From Gammaproteobacteria bacterium (GTDB lineage Bacteria > Pseudomonadota > Gammaproteobacteria > J044): a stretch of DNA of 9,829 nt. Shown one piece after another: positions 1-5,298 of the stretch (within the stretch, counting starts at the first letter, position 1; every line of letters begins with the position of its first letter). The stretch lies in NCBI GenBank assembly GCA_003696465.1, contig RFHG01000296.1, forward strand, positions 1 to 9,829, in the 5' to 3' direction. Both the position numbers and the translations under genes were made by a program. Under the pieces are notes generated by a model. The model was not told the DNA's origin. It searched no databases and saw only the letters and a list, made by a program, of their open reading frames with translations.

Positions 1-216
1 AACGGCCAGGGCGATGAGGGTCCGATGGAGGTCATCGACAGCGAGAAACTGGAGCAGTACTGCGCCCAGCAGCACAAGAGCCTCGCTACCCTCGAGAACA
101 CCAAGCGCATCTCGGTCAAGGAGGGCGACCGGGTGCGGGAACTGAGCGAGGCCGAGAAACAGGCACGCATAGAACGCATCCGCAAGAACATCGCCACCTA
201 CTGTAGCAAGGAGTAA
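1..216 (+). CDS. C-terminal part of a probable DUF4124-type protein (5' end outside window)
   Basis: The reading frame is open from the first base, so the visible 71 residues are the tail of a longer protein and the ATG at 25 is probably internal. The sequence is charged and helical. It has two cysteines in similar contexts about 50 residues apart (EQYCAQQ near the start, ATYCSKE at the end) and a middle segment rich in Glu, Arg and Lys. I recognise this Cys-(helix)-LSEAEKQARIERIR-(helix)-Cys pattern from the C-terminal halves of proteobacterial DUF4124 proteins, which are small secreted proteins of unknown role. The diagnostic N-terminal domain and signal peptide are not in the window, so the family call is an inference. 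The stop at 214-216 lies inside the ribosome-binding region of the next gene, which suggests co-transcription with it and with proS. Confidence 0.55.
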   Translation, partial: NGQGDEGPMEVIDSEKLEQYCAQQHKSLATLENTKRISVKEGDRVRELSEAEKQARIERIRKNIATYCSKE

Positions 217-219
217 GTC

Positions 220-564
220 ATGCCCCTGCTCAGTATCGAGACCAATGTCGAGCTCGAATCCGATGCCCGTGGTCGCCTGCTGGAGGAGGCCTCGCGCAGC
301 GTGGCCGACATGCTCGGCAAGCCCGAGCAGTATGTCATGGTGCGCCTGAGCTGCAATCCCGACATGCGTTTTGCCGGTACCGACGAGCCCCTCGCCTACC
401 TGGAACTCAAGAGCCTGGGCCTGCCCGAGGACAGCACGGCGGAATACTCCTCCCGCCTGTGTGAACTCCTGCAGCAACATCTCGGCGTGCCCGCCGCACG
501 CACCTATATCGAGTTCACCAACGGTGTTCGACACCTCTGGGGCTGGAACGGCGCCACCTTCTGA
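220..564 (+). CDS. MIF / phenylpyruvate tautomerase family protein
   Basis: This 114-residue protein matches the macrophage migration inhibitory factor branch of the tautomerase superfamily in length and along its whole sequence. Pro2 becomes the N-terminal catalytic proline after Met removal. A GKPEQYVMV segment at residues 33-41 holds the Lys that corresponds to the conserved Lys32 of MIF. Residues 94-98 (TYIEF) carry the conserved active-site Tyr, and the end (GWNGATF) parallels the human GWNNSTF ending. The family forms trimers with an active site at each subunit interface and tautomerises phenylpyruvate or similar keto-enol substrates; the bacterial substrate is usually unknown. A strong AAGGAG (208-213) sits 6 bases before the ATG and overlaps the previous stop, so translation is probably coupled. 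proS begins 36 bases downstream. The family call is firm; any physiological substrate would be a guess. Confidence 0.9.
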   Translation: MPLLSIETNVELESDARGRLLEEASRSVADMLGKPEQYVMVRLSCNPDMRFAGTDEPLAYLELKSLGLPEDSTAEYSSRLCELLQQHLGVPAARTYIEFTNGVRHLWGWNGATF

Positions 565-600
565 ACCCTGCACCCAACCGACCCGCTACCGAGGATCGCC

Positions 601-2325
601 ATGCGCGTATCACAGTTCCCCCTGTCCACACTGAAGGAAACCCCGGCCGATGCGGAGATTGCCAGCCACCGCCTGATGCTGCGCGCGGGCATGATCCGAC
701 GCCTGGCCTCCGGCCTCTATACCTGGATGCCCTGGGGGCTGCGCGTGCTGCGCAAGGTGGAACGGATCGTACGCGAGGAAATGGATGCGGCCGGCGCCCT
801 GGAACTGCTGATGCCCACGGTGCAGCCGATCGAACTGTGGGAGGAGTCGGGCCGGGCGGAACAGTACGGTCCCGAGCTGCTGCGCTTCCGTGACCGGCAC
901 GGTCGTGAGTTCGTCTATGGCCCCACGCACGAGGAGGTCATCACCGATATCGTGCGCAACGAGATCCACAGCTACAAGCAGCTCCCGGTCAACTACTACC
1001 AGATCCAGACCAAGTTCCGCGACGAGATCAGGCCGCGCTTCGGCGTCATGCGCGCGCGCGAGTTCCTGATGAAGGATGCCTATTCCTTCCACCTCGACGA
1101 GGCCTCCCTGGCCGAGACCTACGAGGCCATGTACGCCGCCTATTCACGCATCTTTACCCGTCTCGGCCTCGACTTCCGTGCCGTGCTGGCCGACACCGGC
1201 AGCATCGGCGGCAACCGCTCGCACGAATTCCATGTGCTGGCCAGCTCCGGCGAGGACGCCATTGCCTTCTCCGACCAGAGCGACTATGCCGCCAACGTGG
1301 AACTGGCCGAGGCCCTGCCGCCCGCAGGCCCGCGCCCGGAACCCGCGGAAGAAATGCGCGAGGTGGAAACACCCGGGCAACACAGCATCGAGGAAGTCAG
1401 CAATTTTCTCGGCGTGCCGGCCGAACGCTGCCTCAAGACCCTGCTGGTACGGGGAGAGGACGAAGGGCAGATCATCGCGCTGGTGCTGCGCGGCGATCAC
1501 GAGCTCAATGAGATCAAGGCCGAAAAGCTGCCGGGCGTCGCCAGTCCACTCACCTTCGCCAGCGAGGAAGAGGTCCGCCAGGCAGCCGGCTGTGCGCCCG
1601 GCTCGCTCGGCCCGGTGGGGCTCGAGCTGCGTATCATCGCCGACCATGCCGCCGCGCATGTGGCAGACTTCGTCTGCGGCGCCAACCGCGATGGCTGGCA
1701 CCTGCAGGGGGTGAACTGGGGCCGCGACCTGCCGGAACCGGAAACCGCCGACCTGCGCAATGTGGTCGAGGGCGACCCGAGCCCGGATGGCAAGGGCCAG
1801 CTGTCCATCGTCCGCGGCATCGAGGTCGGCCACATCTTCCAGCTTGGCGACAAGTACACCCGGGCCCTGGGCGCCCAGGTACTCGACGAGCAGGGCAAGG
1901 CCACCACGCTGACCATGGGTTGCTATGGCATCGGTGTGTCGCGGGTGGTGGCAGCCGCGATCGAGCAGCACCACGACGAGCGCGGCATCATCTGGCCCGA
2001 ATCCATTGCCCCGTTTGTGCTCGCCCTGTGCCCGATCAACCTGCACAAGTCACAGCGGCTGCGGGAATGGGTCGAATCACTCCACGGTCGCCTGCTCGAG
2101 GCCGGCTACGAGGTCATCCTGGACGACCGCAATGTGCGGCCAGGCGTGATGTTCTCCGACATGGAGCTGCTCGGTATTCCGCACCGGCTGGTGCTGAGCG
2201 AACGCGGGCTGGACAAGGGAGAGATCGAGTACAAGGGCCGACGGGACGCCGAACCCACCATGATTCCGGCGGACGGGCTGATGGACTTCCTGGCGGAAAG
2301 GCTCGGGGCTGCAGCACCCGCTTAG
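601..2325 (+). CDS. proS: prolyl-tRNA synthetase, bacterial type with editing insertion
   Basis: Class II aminoacyl-tRNA synthetase that charges tRNA-Pro with proline in the cytoplasm. At 574 residues it matches the usual bacterial form of about 570. The class II catalytic core is split. Motif 2 lies at about 139-163 (FRDEIRPRFG then REFLMKDAYSF), a TGSIGGNRSHEF segment at 199-210, and motif 3 at about 439-452 (GCYGIGVSR). Between them, at roughly 224-407, is the YbaK-like INS domain that clears Ala-tRNA-Pro; Lys279 (CLKTLL) falls at the position known to be needed for editing in the E. coli enzyme. The last ~100 residues are the anticodon-binding domain. A GAGG at about 591-594 precedes the ATG. 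No clear promoter is visible in the 36-base gap, so it is probably co-transcribed with the tautomerase gene. Its TAG stop overlaps the stop of the convergent small gene by two bases. Confidence 0.98.
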   Translation: MRVSQFPLSTLKETPADAEIASHRLMLRAGMIRRLASGLYTWMPWGLRVLRKVERIVREEMDAAGALELLMPTVQPIELWEESGRAEQYGPELLRFRDRHGREFVYGPTHEEVITDIVRNEIHSYKQLPVNYYQIQTKFRDEIRPRFGVMRAREFLMKDAYSFHLDEASLAETYEAMYAAYSRIFTRLGLDFRAVLADTGSIGGNRSHEFHVLASSGEDAIAFSDQSDYAANVELAEALPPAGPRPEPAEEMREVETPGQHSIEEVSNFLGVPAERCLKTLLVRGEDEGQIIALVLRGDHELNEIKAEKLPGVASPLTFASEEEVRQAAGCAPGSLGPVGLELRIIADHAAAHVADFVCGANRDGWHLQGVNWGRDLPEPETADLRNVVEGDPSPDGKGQLSIVRGIEVGHIFQLGDKYTRALGAQVLDEQGKATTLTMGCYGIGVSRVVAAAIEQHHDERGIIWPESIAPFVLALCPINLHKSQRLREWVESLHGRLLEAGYEVILDDRNVRPGVMFSDMELLGIPHRLVLSERGLDKGEIEYKGRRDAEPTMIPADGLMDFLAERLGAAAPA

Positions 2326-2456
2326 TGATCCTGCCCGGCCTCCGAGTCGGCGATCAGGCGGCGAAAGACCAGCCCGACCACGACCTTGACGCCCACCAGC
2401 ACGAGCACGATTCCGAGCCCCACCCACAGCATGTGATCGAGCAGCCACTGCACCAT
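2322..2456 (-). CDS. 44-residue single-pass membrane protein, unknown function
   Basis: The protein has a short N-terminus (MVQWLLDHM), one strongly hydrophobic helix at about residues 9-33, and a basic then acidic tail (FRRLIADSEAGQDH). The RR just after the helix favours a cytoplasmic C-terminus. The ATG was chosen because a GGAGG-type site (complement of 2465-2470) lies upstream and overlaps the stop of the secreted-protein gene, with only 13 bases between the two genes. They therefore probably form an operon with coupled translation. Longer in-frame versions run back through the upstream gene and are not credible. Its TAA stop shares bases 2323-2324 with the TAG of proS. I do not recognise a family; a partner role for the upstream secreted protein is possible only on grounds of position. 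Confidence 0.7.
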   Translation of the reverse strand: MVQWLLDHMLWVGLGIVLVLVGVKVVVGLVFRRLIADSEAGQDH

Positions 2457-2469
2457 CAGGACCGCCTCC

Positions 2470-3105
2470 TCAATAAAGCCGCCTGAAACGCACCGCACGG
2501 CCACTGGCATCCATGGCGATGAAGCCACCGGGCACCTTCTGTACCCGGAACACCAGCGGCTGGGCACTGCCCGCCACGCGGGCCACGATGTAGTCCCCCT
2601 GAATACGGAAACGGCCGCTGAGGGCGCGATTGCGCGGGTCGCTCCAGACGAAGCGGTCGCCATAAATGGCCATCATGTCCCCGGCCTGCCCCTGCCAGAT
2701 CCCGTTCAGGCCGATGCCGGCGGTACGGCCCGGGGCGGCCTCCTCGATCGGCGCCCAGGGCTCGACCGCGTTCGGCGCCTGGACCGGATTCGCGTCGCCG
2801 ACATAGGGTGATTGCACCGGGGGAAAACCCGCAAAGCCGGGCTGGGTAAAGGGATTCACGCCGGGCACCGTCCAGCCATCGCCCCAGGACGCCTGCCCGG
2901 GCAGGCCGTACTGACCGGCATAAGGCCCCGGATAGTAGCCGTAACCGCGCGGGAGTCGGTCCAGCAGGCCGAACATGTCCATCATCAGGAGCATCATCTT
3001 GACGAAGGGCGAGGCCGTATAGTCCTGATACACGGCGGCCCTTGGTGCCGGCGCAACCGCCAGCAGCAGGCAGGCGAGTATCAGGCTGGAAAGGATGCGT
3101 CGCAT
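2470..3105 (-). CDS. secreted protein with Pro/Gly/Tyr-rich linker and a C-terminal beta-rich domain, unknown function
   Basis: The 211-residue protein starts with a signal peptide (MRRILSSLILACLLL, cleavage probably after APRAA), so it should be exported. A short hydrophobic, Met-rich stretch (VKMMLLMMDMFGLLD) follows. Next is a low-complexity linker of about 75 residues rich in Gly, Pro, Tyr and Gln. The last ~80 residues begin at GLNGIWQGQAGD and alternate hydrophobic and polar residues with glycine turns, as expected of a small beta-barrel or sandwich; the end is basic (RFRRLY). I chose the ATG at 3105 over the in-frame ATG at 3120. The former has GGAG 5-6 bases upstream, while the latter has no such site and would leave almost no leader from the candidate promoter at 3133-3141. 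The 44-residue membrane protein gene follows after 13 bases. No family is recognised with confidence. Confidence 0.75.
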   Translation of the reverse strand: MRRILSSLILACLLLAVAPAPRAAVYQDYTASPFVKMMLLMMDMFGLLDRLPRGYGYYPGPYAGQYGLPGQASWGDGWTVPGVNPFTQPGFAGFPPVQSPYVGDANPVQAPNAVEPWAPIEEAAPGRTAGIGLNGIWQGQAGDMMAIYGDRFVWSDPRNRALSGRFRIQGDYIVARVAGSAQPLVFRVQKVPGGFIAMDASGRAVRFRRLY

Positions 3106-3132
3106 GGATGCTCCACTCATGAACCGGGAGCC

Positions 3133-3141
3133 ATTCTATCA
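3133..3141 (-). promoter_or_regulatory. extended -10 promoter element for the secreted-protein gene
   Basis: Read on the minus strand this is TGATAGAAT, which fits the extended -10 pattern TGnTAnAAT. No convincing -35 lies at 16-18 bases, as is often tolerated with an extended -10. Transcription would start near 3126, about 20 bases before the ATG at 3105. Seen directly; promoter activity is inferred. Confidence 0.5.
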
Positions 3142-3174
3142 GCAGTGGCCGGCGCATGCGGAGCGCCCTGGCGG

Positions 3175-3666
3175 TCAGAGACCGTGGCGCTCCCGCAGGT
3201 GGGCCAGCAGGCCGCGCGAGGCCTCCTCCACCATGTCGAACACCAGCTCGAAGCCGTTGGGACCGCCGTAATAGGGATCGGGCACTTCCTCGCGCCCGAA
3301 ATGAGGCGCAAACTGCATGAACAGCACCAGCTTTTCCTCGTGCCCGGAGGGGCACATCTCGCTCAGCTCCTCCAGATTGGCCCGATCCATGGCCACCACC
3401 AGATCGAAGGATTCGATGTCGGCCGCCGTGACCTTGCGTGCACGCAGGTGATCCATGCTGATCCCGCGCCGGCTGGCCGTCTCACGGGCGCGCGGATCGG
3501 GCGCCTCGCCCACATGATAGGCATGTGTCCCGGCAGAATCGACCTCGACTCGCGAGGCCAGGCCCTCCGCCTCGACCAGGCGTTCGAAGACGGCATGTGC
3601 GGTAGGCGAACGACAGATGTTGCCCATGCACACGAAGAGGACGCGAACGCGAGTCGGATCGGACAT
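3175..3666 (-). CDS. low-molecular-weight protein tyrosine phosphatase
   Basis: The 163-residue protein belongs to the LMW-PTP family of cytosolic enzymes that remove phosphate from tyrosine (some members act on arginine). The P-loop C-x5-R-S is Cys13-MGNIC-Arg19-Ser20 directly after the first beta strand. The general-acid loop is DPYYGG, with Asp130 and two following tyrosines. The length is typical of the family. The ATG lies 3 bases after the stop of the SCP2-like gene, with GAGG from the end of that gene almost touching the start codon, so expression probably depends on translational coupling. Wzb/Etp-type phosphatases sit beside exopolysaccharide kinases, but no kinase or polysaccharide gene is present here. 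It is therefore better called a stand-alone member whose substrate cannot be read from context. Confidence 0.93.
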   Translation of the reverse strand: MSDPTRVRVLFVCMGNICRSPTAHAVFERLVEAEGLASRVEVDSAGTHAYHVGEAPDPRARETASRRGISMDHLRARKVTAADIESFDLVVAMDRANLEELSEMCPSGHEEKLVLFMQFAPHFGREEVPDPYYGGPNGFELVFDMVEEASRGLLAHLRERHGL

Positions 3667-3669
3667 GCC

Positions 3670-4065
3670 TCAGATCTGGCTCATCAGGGCAAAGCTGCGT
3701 ACGAAGGGGCCCGCCATGCGCGGATCCTTGACCATGGCCGCATAGTCGCCCACCTTGAAACGGAGCTTGCGTGAGGTATAGGCCAGGCCAATGGCCATCA
3801 GCCCCGGGGGTTTGGAGACCCACTGCTGCCACTGCTCGGGGGTGGCGCGCAGATCCCAGTTGAGCTCCTCCCCCTCGTACGGCCCGGCACTTACGACCTT
3901 GCCGTCGTTGACGACCAGCACGGCCCGGGGCGTGTCTTCGCCATCAAAGCCGTAGCCGATGACGGAGCTGAAACCGATCTGTTCCAGTGCCCCGCCGAGT
4001 TCGGGATCGGCATTCCACTTTTCCTTGAACTTGTCCAGCCATTCCTGCGAGAAGATCTCGGCCAT
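3670..4065 (-). CDS. SCP2 sterol-binding-domain-like protein
   Basis: This 131-residue protein starts MAEIFSQEWLDKFKEKWN and ends FVRSFALMSQI. The pattern of an N-terminal helix, a beta-rich middle (SSVIGYG, RAVLVVNDGKVV, ELNWDLRATPEQWQQW) and a C-terminal segment KLRFKVGDYAAMV...F matches small bacterial SCP2-fold proteins, which bind hydrophobic ligands. No signal peptide is visible, so it is probably cytoplasmic. The ATG at 4065 has a GGGGGT site 5-6 bases upstream. An in-frame TTG at 4092 lacks one and is less likely. It is the first gene of a two-gene unit with the tyrosine phosphatase. The ligand is unknown; the fold call rests on overall pattern, because the family has no short catalytic motif. 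Confidence 0.65.
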   Translation of the reverse strand: MAEIFSQEWLDKFKEKWNADPELGGALEQIGFSSVIGYGFDGEDTPRAVLVVNDGKVVSAGPYEGEELNWDLRATPEQWQQWVSKPPGLMAIGLAYTSRKLRFKVGDYAAMVKDPRMAGPFVRSFALMSQI

Positions 4066-4124
4066 GTCTACCCCCGTGTTGTCCAACTGCAAGTGTGCCC
4101 GTCCAGGCTTGTTGAATTATGTCA

Positions 4125-4145
4125 GACCCGGCGCATGGCCGGGTC
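4125..4145. other. perfect 8-bp hairpin at the 5' end of the SCP2-phosphatase leader
   Basis: Bases 4125-4132 (GACCCGGC) and 4138-4145 (GCCGGGTC) are exact reverse complements around a 5-base loop. On the minus strand the hairpin begins about 6 bases after the candidate -10 at 4151-4156, so it would form at the very start of the mRNA. No run of T follows on either strand, so it is not a typical terminator. A role in mRNA stability or start-site control is inference. Confidence 0.5.
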
Positions 4146-4150
4146 AGGGA

Positions 4151-4179
4151 AGTATACCAGTATCACCGCGGGTAATGAA
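4151..4179 (-). promoter_or_regulatory. candidate promoter of the SCP2-phosphatase unit
   Basis: On the minus strand TGG-TATACT (complement of 4151-4159) is an extended -10 with five of six consensus bases. At 17 bases upstream lies TTCATT (complement of 4174-4179), a poor -35 with three matches. A second possible -10, TGA-CATAAT, lies closer to the gene at about 4116-4124. Either would give a leader of roughly 50-85 bases. The first is preferred for its better hexamer. Confidence 0.45.
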
Positions 4180-4188
4180 TTTACCCGC
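4168..4188. promoter_or_regulatory. inverted repeat over the -35 region, possible operator
   Basis: GCGGGTAA (4168-4175), a 5-base spacer and TTACCCGC (4181-4188) form a perfect 8-bp inverted repeat. It covers the candidate -35 of the SCP2-phosphatase promoter, as a repressor operator would. A further half-site-like TTACCC lies at about 4201-4206. On the plus strand the second arm is followed by CTTTTC, so a weak terminator for plus-strand transcription is an alternative, but no plus-strand gene precedes it. Confidence 0.4.
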
Positions 4189-4268
4189 CTTTTCAGTGGA
4201 TTACCCGGGGACGCGGAGCCCCGGACAGAACCGGGATCCACGCCCCGGGAGGCCCTTTCGGGCACGTT

Positions 4269-4610
4269 TCATTCGGCCGGAGGCAGGGCCAGCGGCGCCT
4301 TCAGGCGCAGAACCTGGACATGACCGTCGCCATCCTCCACCTCGAAGGAGTGGATGCCGCTGTCGTCCTCGTCGACACGAATCACACGCGGCGAACGCAC
4401 CATGTGCTGCAGGACCTCGCCGGCATCGATGGTGAGGACATCATCCTTCGGGTCGTAGCTGATACCGGCCAGCGGCAGCCATTCGGCCTCCACCTGATCG
4501 CCGATATCCAGCCCGGCCACCTCCACCTCGACCAGCTCGGTTCCGCTGACACTGCTGAAATGATCGAAATAGTCCTTCCAGTGATCCCGTTCCAGTTCAC
4601 GAATGGCCAT
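4269..4610 (-). CDS. DUF5335 family protein
   Basis: The 113-residue acidic protein opens with REL-x-R-x-x-W-x-x-(Y/F)FDxFS and continues VEVEVAGLDIGDQVEAEWLPLAGISYD. This is the typical start and core of DUF5335 proteins, which are small soluble proteins without a known function. It has no signal peptide or membrane segment. The middle (DVLTIDAGEVLQHMVRSPRVIRVDED) and the end alternate as in a beta sandwich. A GGGAG lies 7-8 bases before the ATG, which makes the start secure. It lies downstream of the tRNA operon terminator and so needs its own promoter; I see only weak candidates in 4611-4697. After its stop, about 200 bases separate it from the SCP2-like gene. No U-run terminator is visible there on its strand. 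Confidence 0.75.
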   Translation of the reverse strand: MAIRELERDHWKDYFDHFSSVSGTELVEVEVAGLDIGDQVEAEWLPLAGISYDPKDDVLTIDAGEVLQHMVRSPRVIRVDEDDSGIHSFEVEDGDGHVQVLRLKAPLALPPAE

Positions 4611-4697
4611 GCTTGTTCTCCCGGTTGGTAAATGCTCACAGCATCAATGGGGATGACGTGGGGAGATTCAAGGGCCGCATCGGAGCGAACGCCGCGC

Positions 4698-4732
4698 AAA
4701 AGAAAAGGGCCTTCGGCATCGACCGAAGACCC
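4698..4732 (-). terminator. rho-independent terminator of the tRNA operon
   Basis: On the minus strand GGGTCTTCGG pairs with CCGAAGGCCC over 10 bp (one G-T pair) around a 6-base loop, and TTTTCTTTT follows at once. It begins 7 bases after the CCA end of tRNA-Glu. Hairpin and T-run are both textbook in form. Confidence 0.92.
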
Positions 4733-4739
4733 GTGATAA

Positions 4740-4815
4740 TGGCGTCCCGTAGGGGAGTCGAACCCCTGTTACCGCCGTGAAAGGGCGGTGTCCTAGGCCT
4801 CTAGACGAACGGGAC
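4740..4815 (-). tRNA. tRNA-Glu (anticodon UUC)
   Basis: The 76-base gene folds as a cloverleaf: acceptor arms GTCCCGT and ACGGGAC pair perfectly, the T arm is CAGGGGTTCGACTCCCCT-like, and the anticodon loop CTTTCAC gives TTC. The D-arm region (CGTCTAGAGGCCTAGGACA) is nearly that of E. coli tRNA-Glu. The discriminator is G and the CCA is encoded at 4742-4740. It is the last gene of the tRNA operon and a substrate of the GluRS encoded nearby by gltX. In bacteria tRNA-Glu also feeds tetrapyrrole synthesis. Confidence 0.97.
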
Positions 4816-4824
4816 GCAAACCCT

Positions 4825-5031
4825 TCACTCGGGTGGTCGTGTCTGGTCGGTGTGGACCAGGAAGGTCGTCACGACCCCCGCGAGCAATGCCACAAACCCC
4901 AGCGGGGTGAGCATCAGAAAAAACTTGGCTACCTGCTGATGCCCCTGAATCATGGCCGTAAAGCCAACAATCAGTCCCAGTGCCGAGAGCAATGCCCCCG
5001 CGGTAGCCAGATACCTGCCGAAGCGATGCAT
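4825..5031 (-). CDS. small two-helix membrane protein encoded between two tRNA genes
   Basis: The predicted 68-residue protein starts MHRFGRYLATAGALLSALG. Two hydrophobic segments, at about residues 8-27 and 36-57, are separated by a short polar turn (GHQQVAK), and the tail is hydrophilic (HTDQTRPPE). The fold implied is a helical hairpin in the inner membrane. The ATG at 5031 is preceded by GAGGTG at 5038-5043 with a 6-base spacer; a TTG further up is less likely. The gene begins 24 bases after the CCA end of tRNA-Ala and stops 9 bases before tRNA-Glu, all on one strand. It must therefore be transcribed in the tRNA operon, and its mRNA would be released when the tRNA ends are processed. I do not recognise a family. 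Good start signals and a clean hydrophobic pattern support a real gene. Confidence 0.72.
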   Translation of the reverse strand: MHRFGRYLATAGALLSALGLIVGFTAMIQGHQQVAKFFLMLTPLGFVALLAGVVTTFLVHTDQTRPPE

Positions 5032-5055
5032 GTCTGACACCTCGGCCAAGCTGTC

Positions 5056-5131
<76 letters not shown>

Positions 5132-5144
5132 GAAAGAGACGCGT

Positions 5145-5172
5145 ATTCTAGAGAATCGCCGGGCATTGTCAA
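5145..5172 (-). promoter_or_regulatory. strong sigma-70 promoter of the tRNA operon
   Basis: On the minus strand a perfect TTGACA (complement of 5167-5172) and TAGAAT (complement of 5145-5150, five of six) are separated by 16 bases. Transcription would start just before tRNA-Ala. The -35 lies only 5 bases beyond the stop codon of the glnS-tail remnant. Confidence 0.88.
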
Positions 5173-5177
5173 CCCTT

Positions 5178-5266
5178 TCAGTGACCCTGTTTCTCCTGTT
5201 CCTTCTGCTCGATCTTCGCACGGGAATGGGGCCGGATCATGCTGCGGCTGAACACCGGTATGGGCG
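5178..5266 (-). pseudogene. degenerate copy of the 3' end of glnS
   Basis: Reading the minus strand up to the TGA at 5180-5178 gives PIPVFSRSMIRPHSRAKIEQ followed by KEQEKQGH. The intact GlnRS ends LPVFNRTVTLRDSWAKIEQ followed by KEREGKG. Bases 5198-5257 align without gaps to 7121-7180 in the same frame, with 46 of 60 identical by hand count. The best block (5198-5217 against 7121-7140) has 18 of 20. Similarity fades before 5258. An in-frame stop lies a few codons upstream and no synthetase domain is attached, so this is a remnant, not a gene. It lies between the sel1 gene and the tRNA-Ala promoter. The likely origin is the ancestral glnS end, displaced by insertion; an old partial duplication of glnS is the alternative. 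Confidence 0.75.
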
Positions 5267-5298
5267 CACCACGCCGGGGCTTGCCCACCCATCACAAG

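Noticed and set aside
1144..2046. 300-codon open frame antisense to proS
   Set aside because: proS is unambiguous there; the antisense product has no family pattern and no ribosome-binding site of note.
2812..3774. 320-codon plus-strand frame across the secreted-protein and phosphatase genes
   Set aside because: It runs opposite two well-supported genes and spans their promoter. The translation is low-complexity His/Gln/Gly-rich, typical of a shadow.
4066..4092. TTG at 4092 as the start of the SCP2-like gene
   Set aside because: The ATG at 4065 has a ribosome-binding site and a better start; the extra nine residues look like leader.
4168..4193. Hairpin followed by CTTTTC, considered as a plus-strand terminator
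   Set aside because: No plus-strand gene lies upstream between proS and this point, and the T-run is only four bases. An operator over the -35 is the better reading.
5271..5298. Possible terminator of the sel1 gene (short GGGC/GCCC hairpin)
   Set aside because: The stem is only about four base pairs and no T-run follows, so I did not annotate it.
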